Assembly: GCA_944320965.1 (NCBI GenBank) | Contig: CALUJO010000006.1 | Coordinates: 1-64,000 of the forward strand | DNA: 64,000 nt | Source: an uncultured Bacteroidaceae bacterium | GTDB taxonomy: Bacteria > Bacteroidota > Bacteroidia > Bacteroidales > Bacteroidaceae | Direction of reading: 5' to 3' | Shown: in pieces, positions 27,538-35,817 of the stretch | How positions within the stretch are numbered: position 1 is the stretch's first letter | How the letters are laid out: each line of letters begins with the position of its first letter | The notes under the pieces: generated by a model | What the model saw: the letters and a program-made list of their open reading frames with translations, nothing else | The model's database searches: none | What the model was told of the DNA's origin: nothing | Position numbers and translations under genes: made by a program

Positions 27538-27574
27538 AAAAACGGTTTCCGCACAAAAGCAGAAACCGTTTTTA
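27538..27574 (+). terminator. Intrinsic terminator after ung
   Basis: The inverted repeat AAACGGTTTC/GAAACCGTTT is followed by TTATTT. It is A-flanked on the left as well, so it may also act on the converging minus-strand transcript. Confidence 0.88.
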
Positions 27575-27578
27575 TTTA

Positions 27579-27667
27579 TCGAAAAATCATTGAATATTTT
27601 CACCAAAAACACCGTAGATTTTCACCAAAAACCTTTAAGGTTTTCGGTCGGAACATTCTATATTTTT
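27579..27667. repeat. Tandem array of four 22-bp palindromic units
   Basis: Four degenerate units with a 22-bp period lie end to end at 27579-27600, 27601-27622, 27623-27644 and 27645-27667. Each has an A-run left half and a T-run right half. The third contains a perfect 17-bp palindrome, AAAACCTT-T-AAGGTTTT (27628-27644). The array sits between the ung terminator and the end of the convergent surface-protein gene. Related arrays occur at 40186-40280 and 60289-60399. Confidence 0.7.
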
Positions 27668-27703
27668 GCTGGTTTATGCGCCGACATTTTTTTAAGCCAT
27701 TAG

Positions 27704-28666
27704 CTAAAACAGATTGACGCCAAGTCCGATATTAAAACCAACCCAGCCATTAGTCGAATACTTGTCGCCTACAGATTCAAAAACAGAAATCTCCGGGAAC
27801 GGCAATTCAGCAGGATTTTCCTTATCCTTAACCATCAAATTAAATGAAGGACCGAAATGCACAGAAAAGCGTTTGTTCAACTTTACGTCAAGCATCAGAC
27901 GGAACTGCGGATTCATACGCATTTCGGTTGTAAAATTACCACCCGAGGTCAGCGAATTGACCAATGCCTCAAAATAGCATCCCAACCCTCTCTTAAACCT
28001 GAATCCGGAGCCGAAACCAATACCGGTAGAATATTCCAACGGAGAAGAAACATAAACCAGTCCGCCCGAAAATATTGTATAGAAATTGTCCTTTCCCAAT
28101 CGGAAGTCGACAGAAGTATTCACAAAATCGGAGAAAGACAAAGCCAGATCCATCTTGCCGTTTTTCCTTACGATGTTTATCAGTCCAAGCGAAACTCCGC
28201 AATCGCTTTCCTCAACAATATTGACAAGACCAATCTGAACACCACGCAAGTTTCGGGCAACATTCAATATTCCACCAATCTGCACACCACGGACATTCTG
28301 AGACCTGTTCATTATTCCGCCCAACTGAAGGAATGATGTACCTGTATTGCCATAATTGAACAGTCCGGACACCTGAAACGTTCTGTCAAGACATCCGCTG
28401 TACGAAAAAAGACCTGCAACAGATACCCCCGAAGTATGATGCCTGTTCACATTATAAAAGCCACCAAGTTCAAAATACTCGTTTGCATAACTGCAGCCTC
28501 CAAGCAGATTCAGCGAAACTGCATTTACCGTATTCATTGCATCCATCCCGTTCGTACTGACAGGCGTTACAAAACCAAAATTAAAAGCTCTTCGCTTGAT
28601 ATCACCGCCATAGGCAACTTCCGAAAACAAACACAGAAACAATGCTGCAAAATAAAAAATCCTCAT
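27704..28666 (-). CDS. Exported protein with LA_2272-type surface repeats
   Basis: A 320-residue exported protein. A signal peptide covers about residues 1-20 (ending VAYG). The middle (about 65-195) contains glycine-rich repeats of the form GVQIGGILNVARN and GVQIGLVNIVEES, resembling the LA_2272 surface-repeat family found in Leptospira and Bacteroidota. The C-terminal part looks like membrane beta strands ending in Phe (GFNIGLGVNLF), which suggests an outer-membrane barrel. No function is known. It lies 118 bp downstream of the LytTR response regulator gene and may be its target. It has a candidate promoter of its own at 28698-28705. Confidence 0.72.
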   Translation of the reverse strand: MRIFYFAALFLCLFSEVAYGGDIKRRAFNFGFVTPVSTNGMDAMNTVNAVSLNLLGGCSYANEYFELGGFYNVNRHHTSGVSVAGLFSYSGCLDRTFQVSGLFNYGNTGTSFLQLGGIMNRSQNVRGVQIGGILNVARNLRGVQIGLVNIVEESDCGVSLGLINIVRKNGKMDLALSFSDFVNTSVDFRLGKDNFYTIFSGGLVYVSSPLEYSTGIGFGSGFRFKRGLGCYFEALVNSLTSGGNFTTEMRMNPQFRLMLDVKLNKRFSVHFGPSFNLMVKDKENPAELPFPEISVFESVGDKYSTNGWVGFNIGLGVNLF

Positions 28667-28697
28667 ATCCTATATTATTTAAAAACTTATTTTGCGG

Positions 28698-28705
28698 CAA
28701 AAGTA
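28698..28705 (-). promoter_or_regulatory. Candidate -7 element for the surface-repeat gene
   Basis: TACTTTTG on the minus strand matches TAnnTTTG, about 31 bp before the gene start. No clear -33 element is seen. Confidence 0.45.
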
Positions 28706-28784
28706 ATACCAGGGCAAAAGTTCCGGAAGAAGTATCTGATGAACAGAAGATATCAGACGATGAAATTAAATATCTTCGGCATGA

Positions 28785-29510
28785 CTATCTGTCAAGCCAC
28801 TCAAGAAAAGCATTTACCCTAACACGGCTTATGATGATACAGAAATCATTTCCCGGAGTGAGACAGACTTTCAAACGGCTATTGAAGTATCTGGATACCG
28901 ATGATATAGCCCAAACTGATGATATGCAGCCTCTTGACAGGCGGAAAAAGCATGAAGGGTCCAGTTTGCATTCAAGACTTTCAAGCGTGTGCTCTATTAT
29001 ATGCCTCTTTCCGCTTCTTGAAACCATAAATGTAACGCCGTCTTCTGAATAGAAATATGCCACATCATTTATATCCGTAAAGACAATAGAGTCGCCGATA
29101 CGTGCCATAACGCGACTTTTGTATCTGACAGTATCATTGCTTTTATTCCTCAAATTAAGCAGCGTATTCAATTTGTTTACCGATGATACCAGTTCGGATT
29201 CGGATACCGGCTTCAGAAGATACCCCACCCCCGAAGTTCTGAATGCCTCGATTGCATATTCATCATAGGCGGTTGTATAGATTATTGGTATATCAACCTT
29301 AACACGGTCAAGGATATCAAAGCATGAACCGTCCGACAGATGTATGTCCATAAAGACTACATCGGCGGTATTTCCGGCAGCAAACCAGGCAACACTTTCT
29401 TCAACCGACACAAGCGTCCCAATTATTTCCACACCGGAAAAGTTCTTTTTAAGCAAACGTATCAGTTCTTCCTGGGCAAGTAATTCGTCCTCTACAATAA
29501 GTATCTTCAT
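28785..29510 (-). CDS. LytTR-family response regulator
   Basis: A 241-residue two-component regulator. The receiver domain (about 1-118) has the acidic pair in VEDEL, phosphoacceptor Asp55 in VVFMDIHLSDG, and the conserved Lys100 in GYLLKPV. The C-terminal LytTR DNA-binding domain (about 138-241) contains DSIVFTDINDVAYFYSEDG and FFRLSRGC. Its ATG overlaps the kinase stop in an ATGA arrangement, so the pair is translationally coupled. Targets are unknown. The surface-repeat gene next downstream is a natural candidate. Confidence 0.93.
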   Translation of the reverse strand: MKILIVEDELLAQEELIRLLKKNFSGVEIIGTLVSVEESVAWFAAGNTADVVFMDIHLSDGSCFDILDRVKVDIPIIYTTAYDEYAIEAFRTSGVGYLLKPVSESELVSSVNKLNTLLNLRNKSNDTVRYKSRVMARIGDSIVFTDINDVAYFYSEDGVTFMVSRSGKRHIIEHTLESLECKLDPSCFFRLSRGCISSVWAISSVSRYFNSRLKVCLTPGNDFCIIISRVRVNAFLEWLDR

Positions 29511-30517
29511 AACAGCGGCAATTTTATGACAAACTGTTTTTCATTATTCATCACTTCTATTTCCCTTTCAGACAAAAGCAAATATCTTTTCTTCAGATTG
29601 GAAAGACCTATACCCATTCCGGGAAGCGATGAGCCTATCCTTGATTTTATATTGTTTGAAACCGTCAGATAACGGCTGTCACTTGAAATATCTATCGAAA
29701 GTGGCGATGCTACAGAAACAACATTGTGCTTGACAGCGTTCTCAATCAGCACCTGAATTGACATAGGCGGCAGTTTCTTACAGTAATCTTCCTCCCGTAT
29801 GTTCTTGTTTACCTTTAGCCCGTCACCGAAACGCATGTGAAGTATCTCCAGATAATTGTCAATAAAAACACTTTCGTTTTCCAATGTAACAAGCTCGCAT
29901 AAATCGTTTGAAAGCACATATCTGTAAACATCCGACAGTTTCCGCGTATAGGATGCGGCGATATCCTGATCCTTGTATATCAGCGAGACAAGAGTATTAA
30001 GGCTGTTGAACAAGAAGTGCGGGTTCATCTGTCCCTTGAGCTGCATGTACTGTATCTTCATATTTTCGCTGCTTAGCTTTCTGTTTTGGTTGAAAACCAC
30101 AAAGAACTCTATCATTGCCACCGCAAACAGGTTGAAAAGCGTACCGGCTATCACGTCACGGAAATAACCGAAAGAAACAAGATATTGCATGAAACTCTTA
30201 TTGTTTATGAAAGGAGCATTTCCAAACCCAACGAAGAAAGCTGCGATAACTATAATTGACGAAAGTTCGACAATAATCCTTACGAACAAATGGGATGACA
30301 GATACTTGCTCCGGTGAATGCGCAAAACAACAAAACAATCAACCAAAGCAATGATAAAAGTGAATACCAGCGAAATAAGGAAATTATACATAAACTTGCC
30401 AATTTCAATCCCTTCTGCCGATACCAGCGTATAAATCAGATACTGGAAAAGAAGCAGAAAGGCGAAAAGGCAGACAAAGACCGGCAATATATAATTGTAC
30501 TTCAATATCTTCTTCAT
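29507..30517 (-). CDS. LytS/YehU-type sensor histidine kinase
   Basis: A 336-residue membrane kinase with four predicted transmembrane helices (about 10-30, 45-65, 78-98 and 120-142) and no sizeable periplasmic domain. A His_kinase domain follows, with QMNPHFLFNSLNTL (phosphoacceptor His167). The ATPase part has VLIENAVKHN and GMGIGLSNLKKRY. The lack of an extracellular domain suggests it senses through the membrane or through a partner. It overlaps the response regulator gene by 4 bp. Confidence 0.93.
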   Translation of the reverse strand: MKKILKYNYILPVFVCLFAFLLLFQYLIYTLVSAEGIEIGKFMYNFLISLVFTFIIALVDCFVVLRIHRSKYLSSHLFVRIIVELSSIIVIAAFFVGFGNAPFINNKSFMQYLVSFGYFRDVIAGTLFNLFAVAMIEFFVVFNQNRKLSSENMKIQYMQLKGQMNPHFLFNSLNTLVSLIYKDQDIAASYTRKLSDVYRYVLSNDLCELVTLENESVFIDNYLEILHMRFGDGLKVNKNIREEDYCKKLPPMSIQVLIENAVKHNVVSVASPLSIDISSDSRYLTVSNNIKSRIGSSLPGMGIGLSNLKKRYLLLSEREIEVMNNEKQFVIKLPLL

Positions 30518-30613
30518 AGTTTTTTATATAAAGGTAAGAAAAAAGAAATTACAGGTACAATAAAAAACTGCGAACTTAAGAAAACAGCCAATGAAATCAA
30601 GAAAAGCAATGTC

Positions 30614-33388
30614 CTAATACCACACGATATTTGAATTGCGGGCATTGCGCTTTTCCCATTTCAAGTCCTGCAAAAGACTTGAATTGGCCCTGATTGTAAA
30701 GTAATAGGAGTTGAAGTATCCCAACTGAACACTTGCTGACATTGACCAGCAGTGCAAATCACGGGCGATGTTAAGTGAAGTCTGCGCCAGCTTCTTTGCC
30801 TCAAAATCGTATGAAGTCGACATGTTAAGACTCCAGTTGTTGGCAATCTTTATGTTACCGCTTCCCGACAGGTTATGTATAAGTTTGAAAGGATACCTCA
30901 TGTTCTTTGTATTGATAGGCTTGCTTCTGTCCTCAGACATTGAACATGAATAGCTGACAGTAAACGACCATGGTATTTTAATCTTCATATATCCGTCATT
31001 GTCAAGTTTTGCATCTTCCTTCTTCTTGCCATTCTGGTTCTGGTCAAGTGAATTCAAAGCCTCAACACCTTTTTGCTTGTCCTGCTCGGCTTTCTTCTTT
31101 GCCTCTTCCTCCTTGTCCTTACCAAACCACTTGTTCCATGTATTGTTATCGAACGTATATGAGAATGAACGGCTTATTCCGCCAAATCGTCCGAAACGTC
31201 CGTACGACCATTCTGTTCTGTCGCCGGTAACAACATTACCGTTCTTGTCAAACTCATAGGCATAAGTATAGAATGTCGAACTAACATTCAACGTAAAGTT
31301 CTTCCACAATTTAAGCCTTATGCTCATATTCATGTCGCTCCAGCGCTTTGTCGGTATGTTATACGAAAGGCCTGTTGTGAAATCATCAATAAGACTTATC
31401 AGACGGACTCCGGTTGAATCCTTGTCCGACTTCACTTTCATTTCAATATTGTTTGAAACACTGAAGTTAATATTTCCCTGTTTACCGGTCGGAGCAGAGC
31501 CGAACAAACCGTGTTCATACTTGTTGTAAGTGGTTGTTATTGTCTCTCCATACTCGTCAATATAGCTGTATGTTCCGTAGAATCCGTACCTTTCCTTTCC
31601 GAAGTCCGGTGCGGCACTGAAACTTACATTAGGAGTAAAGACGTGACGTATAGCCTCAATCTTGTCGCCGAATATGGCTTTTATCGGTTTATAGAAACCA
31701 TAAAGTTTGGTATTAAGCCCGATACTGAAGTTATAGTTATAAACTCGGTTGAATCCATACACGGTATCACGAACTTCTTCCTGGCGCGTATTGTCCCAGT
31801 TTCTTTCAATCTTGCTGCTGTACCATCTTTCATTATATGTAAATGACGGTGTAACATTCAGATACTTGAACAGCTGGAATGTTGCACTTATAGGAATATT
31901 GTGGCTAACACCGTTGCGCCAGTCCTTCATCAGATTGGACTTGAACAGTTTGTCTTCCCTGGTTGTTATGGTATTCCTTATCTGTCCTGTATAGCCTACA
32001 GAAATCTTTTCATACCATCTTTCCTTTCCTGACGCGTTTTTCCTCTTGAACGGATAAATACGTCTAAGACTTATAGTCAAGTCAGGCAAAGTCAAGGCAA
32101 TAGATGAGTCCCTTGTATTCTGTGACAGGTTGAATGAACTTGAAATTGTCAGCTTCTGATTCGGTGTAGTGTATGAATAACTTATACTTGATGTCTTTGT
32201 ATTCTGAGAATACAGCTGAGAGTTATACTGGCTCTCGGTATTGTTTCTGTCATAACTGCTTGTAGAGAAGTTTACACTTGCCGAGAATGTACTGTAAGGA
32301 TTTGCCTTAGCGTCCTGACGGTGTGACCAGTTCAGACGGAAATCTTTTGAAACAGAATAGTCGGGCATATTCTTTTCTCCCAGAATAGTATTCTGGTAAT
32401 GCATGTCAATATTTCCGGAAAATTTGTATCGCTTTACATAGTTTGTGTTAAGTCCCAGTGCCCATGAACCTTTAGTATAGATATCTCCGGTAATTTTCAT
32501 GTCCATCTTGTCACTTATGGCAAAATAATATCCTCCATCCTTTAGGAAATATCCTTTCTGAAGCTCATCTCCGAACGACGGCATTATGATACCCGAAGAA
32601 TAACTGTCCGTGAACGGGAAGAAACCGAAAGGTATTGCAAGCGGAAGCGGAACATCTTCCACAACCATATAAGCCGGACCAAACACAACATTCTTCTTTG
32701 GACGGACCTTTGCCTTTGTCAGCTGAAGGTAAAAATGCGGATGCTCGTGATTGTCACAAGTAGTATATCTGCCCGATTCCATGAACAAATCATCATTTGC
32801 GTCCTTCTTTGTATTCTGGCTTGTCAGATATCCTTCTCCCTGTTGAGTGGTAACATTTGTGATAAATCCTTTCTTCGACTTGAAATTATAGTTCATGGTC
32901 TCGGATTCATAAGGTTCTGCTCCGTCTGTGAACACCGGCTTTCCTTCAATTGTTCCCAATGAATCCTTCACACCTTCGGCGAAAACCGTACTGCTGTCAA
33001 TATTCATTTTTATAACAGCCGCCTCGAGCTGTATGTCCTGATAGTTCACTTTTGCCTTACCATACAGATACGCAAAGCCGCTCCTTGTATATACTATGGA
33101 GTCTGAAGCCTCATAAATCACAGGAGCATCTATCGCCTGTTTCTTTTCTTTTGGCAAGGAATCTGAAGCAACTGTATCATTCAAAAAAGAAACCGAATCG
33201 CCCAAAGACAAGGAATCAGCCCTCAGGGAGTCGGCAAATGACATATTGAAACGGTTTGTAAAACGGTGTACAGCACCATTCACACTCTGACTGACAGTCA
33301 TAATTATGGCTGTCAGAAAAAGTATAAATACGGTATATGATATATAATTATTAGTCTTCAAACTGTCGTTCTGTATTATAGAGCGCAA
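30614..33388 (-). CDS. lptD: LPS assembly outer-membrane protein LptD (Bacteroidota type)
   Basis: A protein of up to 924 residues forming the outer-membrane translocon that places LPS in the outer leaflet. After a signal segment (about 14-38), an OstA/LptA-like periplasmic domain runs from about 85 to 235 (with SGFAYLYGKAKVNYQDIQLE). A long beta barrel follows to the C-terminus and includes an internal Lys/Glu/Gln-rich linker near residues 765-805. A promoter -7 element (33386-33393) overlaps the listed ATG. The TTG at 33361 gives the signal sequence MKTNNYISYTVF and is a strong alternative start. The upstream HD-domain gene ends 55 bp away. Confidence 0.9.
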   Translation of the reverse strand: MRSIIQNDSLKTNNYISYTVFILFLTAIIMTVSQSVNGAVHRFTNRFNMSFADSLRADSLSLGDSVSFLNDTVASDSLPKEKKQAIDAPVIYEASDSIVYTRSGFAYLYGKAKVNYQDIQLEAAVIKMNIDSSTVFAEGVKDSLGTIEGKPVFTDGAEPYESETMNYNFKSKKGFITNVTTQQGEGYLTSQNTKKDANDDLFMESGRYTTCDNHEHPHFYLQLTKAKVRPKKNVVFGPAYMVVEDVPLPLAIPFGFFPFTDSYSSGIIMPSFGDELQKGYFLKDGGYYFAISDKMDMKITGDIYTKGSWALGLNTNYVKRYKFSGNIDMHYQNTILGEKNMPDYSVSKDFRLNWSHRQDAKANPYSTFSASVNFSTSSYDRNNTESQYNSQLYSQNTKTSSISYSYTTPNQKLTISSSFNLSQNTRDSSIALTLPDLTISLRRIYPFKRKNASGKERWYEKISVGYTGQIRNTITTREDKLFKSNLMKDWRNGVSHNIPISATFQLFKYLNVTPSFTYNERWYSSKIERNWDNTRQEEVRDTVYGFNRVYNYNFSIGLNTKLYGFYKPIKAIFGDKIEAIRHVFTPNVSFSAAPDFGKERYGFYGTYSYIDEYGETITTTYNKYEHGLFGSAPTGKQGNINFSVSNNIEMKVKSDKDSTGVRLISLIDDFTTGLSYNIPTKRWSDMNMSIRLKLWKNFTLNVSSTFYTYAYEFDKNGNVVTGDRTEWSYGRFGRFGGISRSFSYTFDNNTWNKWFGKDKEEEAKKKAEQDKQKGVEALNSLDQNQNGKKKEDAKLDNDGYMKIKIPWSFTVSYSCSMSEDRSKPINTKNMRYPFKLIHNLSGSGNIKIANNWSLNMSTSYDFEAKKLAQTSLNIARDLHCWSMSASVQLGYFNSYYFTIRANSSLLQDLKWEKRNARNSNIVWY

Positions 33389-33393
33389 AGGTA
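33386..33393 (-). promoter_or_regulatory. lptD promoter -7 element
   Basis: TACCTTTG on the minus strand matches TAnnTTTG. It overlaps the first in-frame ATG of lptD, which argues for translation starting downstream (TTG at 33361). Confidence 0.6.
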
Positions 33394-33443
33394 AACATAA
33401 ATTATTAAATAAACATCCTGTTACCCCATTTTAATATTCCAAA

Positions 33444-33980
33444 CTACAAAAGGACATCACACCAGTGTTTGAATCTGATTACTCCTTCTTCACCATACTT
33501 TGAAAGGCTCTTTATAGCACGGTCAACCGTTTTCTCCTTATCAAGTGATGTCTTTGAAAAGAATTTGTCGGCAAAACAGATAACAATCTGCTCGTTTGTG
33601 ACCGGAAGCATGTCTCTGTGAGGTACAGGCAAGTTCTGTTCTATAATAGACTGCAGGGAAAGACCGGCGCCGGTATGCCTTTCGCAGACAAGGGCATGCC
33701 TGTCATATCCAAGCGAAGACAGAAGTTCCGAACCAAGATATCCGTGACATATATACGGATGACTGCCGTAACAATGTATTGATGGCGCATCTGTCATGAA
33801 AATGCCTATGTCGTGAAGCATAGCAGCCTCCTCAAGAAATTCCTTGTCTAACATTAGTTCCGGATGCCTTTCGGCTATGCTCAACGCCTTGTCAGCTACC
33901 GAACGGCTGTGAACCAGCAAAATTTCCTTCAACTTCTCGTTGTCGGAATAATATCTGTCAATAATATCCAATACATCCAT
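33444..33980 (-). CDS. HD-domain phosphohydrolase
   Basis: A 178-residue protein with the metal-binding HD pattern: His24, His56-Asp57 (MLHDIG), His79 (CHGYLG) and His102 (ERHTG). It resembles small HDIG-type hydrolases of nucleotides or other phosphate esters. The true substrate is not known. It is the last gene of the radical SAM/glycosyltransferase operon, 20 bp after the glycosyltransferase gene, and may only be a passenger there. Confidence 0.85.
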   Translation of the reverse strand: MDVLDIIDRYYSDNEKLKEILLVHSRSVADKALSIAERHPELMLDKEFLEEAAMLHDIGIFMTDAPSIHCYGSHPYICHGYLGSELLSSLGYDRHALVCERHTGAGLSLQSIIEQNLPVPHRDMLPVTNEQIVICFADKFFSKTSLDKEKTVDRAIKSLSKYGEEGVIRFKHWCDVLL

Positions 33981-34000
33981 AATATATAAATTTCAGTATT

Positions 34001-34996
34001 CTATGATTTCTTTTTATAAAGTCTGTCAAGCTCTCCAGTATCATTCCTCTTTCCAAGTACAATTTTCTTGAAAAAGGCTGATATGAAACCTGAACCATAT
34101 CCCCACAACTGTATGATACTTGTAATGACAGACAGTCCCGCTATTTTAAGGTTGCGTGTAACCAAAAGGGATTCGACAAACAGAAGAACCAAAAGAAGTC
34201 CCAACGGCAACAGAGCCCAGACACAGAACAATGACGAAACAAGAAGCACTACAGTACCGGCAACAAACAATGCCGGAAAAGTATGCACCAGTTTCATTGA
34301 ACCCGGATGAGACAACTGAAGGTCAATTCTTGCACGGCCAAAGACATTAACCTGGCGGTAGAATGACTTGAAACTTACACGGCGCTTGTGATAAACATAG
34401 GCATCACGTATCAGTCGTGTACTGAAACCTGCCGCCTGTATCCTTAAACTCAAGTCAATATCCTCGCCAAACATGTCCTTGAAGTCCCCGACTTTTCTAT
34501 AGACCTCCATTGAAAATCCCATATTGAATGTTCTTGGCGTATATTTGTCAAGAACCTTCTTGCCTCCGCGGATGCCTCCTGTCGTTATAAACGAAGTCAT
34601 TGAATGGCTTATAGCCTTCTGCAAATCGGTAAATGATTCGTGAGCGCGGTCAGGTCCACCGAAACAGTCGCTGTAATTATCCTCAAGTTCTTTTGTAAGA
34701 ATTTCAAAATACGTTTCAGGAATAACGCAGTCGGAATCAAAAAATACCAGATAATCTCCGGTAGCCCTTTCCATTCCGTAATTGCGCGTAAGGCTTCTTC
34801 CGGAATTAGGCTTGAAATAATATTTAATGTCTATCCTGTCCTTATACTCATCAACTACCAAATCACACTTTATGGTAGAGCCGTCTTCAACAAGAATCAG
34901 TTCAAAGTTTTTTGAAGTCTGCAGAGAGAGACTTTCAAGAAGTTCCTTGACTTCATTAGGTCTGTTATATACAGGTACAATTATTGAGAATTTCAT
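34001..34996 (-). CDS. Family 2 glycosyltransferase with C-terminal membrane helices
   Basis: A 331-residue GT-A fold enzyme. SIIVPVYNRPNEVKELL begins the nucleotide-sugar domain, DxD is Asp87-Ser-Asp89 (VFFDSDCVIP), and the acceptor-side motif MFGEDIDLSLRIQAAG near 160 replaces the usual ED(xx)D. Two or more hydrophobic helices at about 240-310 anchor it to the membrane. Acceptor and donor are unknown. Surface polysaccharide or glycolipid is likely from its company. It follows the other glycosyltransferase gene by 23 bp. Confidence 0.88.
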   Translation of the reverse strand: MKFSIIVPVYNRPNEVKELLESLSLQTSKNFELILVEDGSTIKCDLVVDEYKDRIDIKYYFKPNSGRSLTRNYGMERATGDYLVFFDSDCVIPETYFEILTKELEDNYSDCFGGPDRAHESFTDLQKAISHSMTSFITTGGIRGGKKVLDKYTPRTFNMGFSMEVYRKVGDFKDMFGEDIDLSLRIQAAGFSTRLIRDAYVYHKRRVSFKSFYRQVNVFGRARIDLQLSHPGSMKLVHTFPALFVAGTVVLLVSSLFCVWALLPLGLLLVLLFVESLLVTRNLKIAGLSVITSIIQLWGYGSGFISAFFKKIVLGKRNDTGELDRLYKKKS

Positions 34997-35019
34997 TTTG
35001 TAAAAAACTTATAGCTAAA

Positions 35020-35817
35020 TCAAAACCTTTTATGCTTAATAAAAAAATATATAAGAGATTTCAAATGAATAAAAGACATTTTTGAAAACAATCTCTTATT
35101 TGTCATCTGTTGATAATCATGCATAAATGACACATACGGCAGATAAACGATTTTCCATCCTGCAAGCCTTGCTCTTAGACAATAGTCTGCATCTTCTGGA
35201 CCATAAAAAATATTATCATCAAGATAACCGACATCAGAAATAACCTCTCTCCTTATCAGTTGACAGGCACCTATTACATATTCAACTTCAAAAGCATTAT
35301 CACCAGCCATAGCTGCATGGTAAAACTGACCTTCGTTCATTGCAGAAACTTTTCTATATAAGCAATTTATATGCATCTTTGACAATACAGACAACAAAAC
35401 ATTAAAAAATTTATCTCTGAATACCGGTATTTTCCGACAACTATCCTGTATCTCATATCTGCTATTATATAGCTTACATGCACAAATACCACAAGAATAA
35501 TTAGATTCAGAATATCTAATCATACTTAACAAAGCATCACGATTTATCTCAGTATCTATGTCTAAAAGTAAAACAAATCTGCCTTTGGCTTTTTGCATTC
35601 CTATATTTCTGGCATATGCAACGCCCTTATTTTCAGACAACTTTACAATATCTGAAATTCCAAAACTTTCAACAATATTTAAAGTATCATCTATAGAACC
35701 GTTATCAACAAGAATAAGCTCGTATTCTAACCCAGAAGACGCACTAGAGACCGATTCTATACATTTTGATACATATCTTTCTGAATTCCACGTTATAAGT
35801 ACAATGCTTAAATCCAT
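35020..35817 (-). CDS. Family 2 glycosyltransferase (rhamnosyltransferase-like)
   Basis: A 265-residue GT-A enzyme. LSIVLITWNSERYVSKCIES at the start and LVDNGSIDDT near 37 bind the nucleotide sugar. DxD is Asp86-Ile-Asp88. FYGPEDADYCLRARLAGWK near 205 matches the WbbL/rhamnosyltransferase subgroup. There is no clear transmembrane anchor. Its ATG overlaps the end of the radical SAM gene by 1 bp. Base composition is visibly more AT-rich than in the cell-wall genes. Confidence 0.88.
   Translation of the reverse strand: MDLSIVLITWNSERYVSKCIESVSSASSGLEYELILVDNGSIDDTLNIVESFGISDIVKLSENKGVAYARNIGMQKAKGRFVLLLDIDTEINRDALLSMIRYSESNYSCGICACKLYNSRYEIQDSCRKIPVFRDKFFNVLLSVLSKMHINCLYRKVSAMNEGQFYHAAMAGDNAFEVEYVIGACQLIRREVISDVGYLDDNIFYGPEDADYCLRARLAGWKIVYLPYVSFMHDYQQMTNKRLFSKMSFIHLKSLIYFFIKHKRF

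Noticed and set aside
27579..27667. CRISPR array
   Set aside because: Units are 22 bp, contiguous and degenerate, with no conserved repeat separated by unique spacers and no cas genes anywhere in the window.
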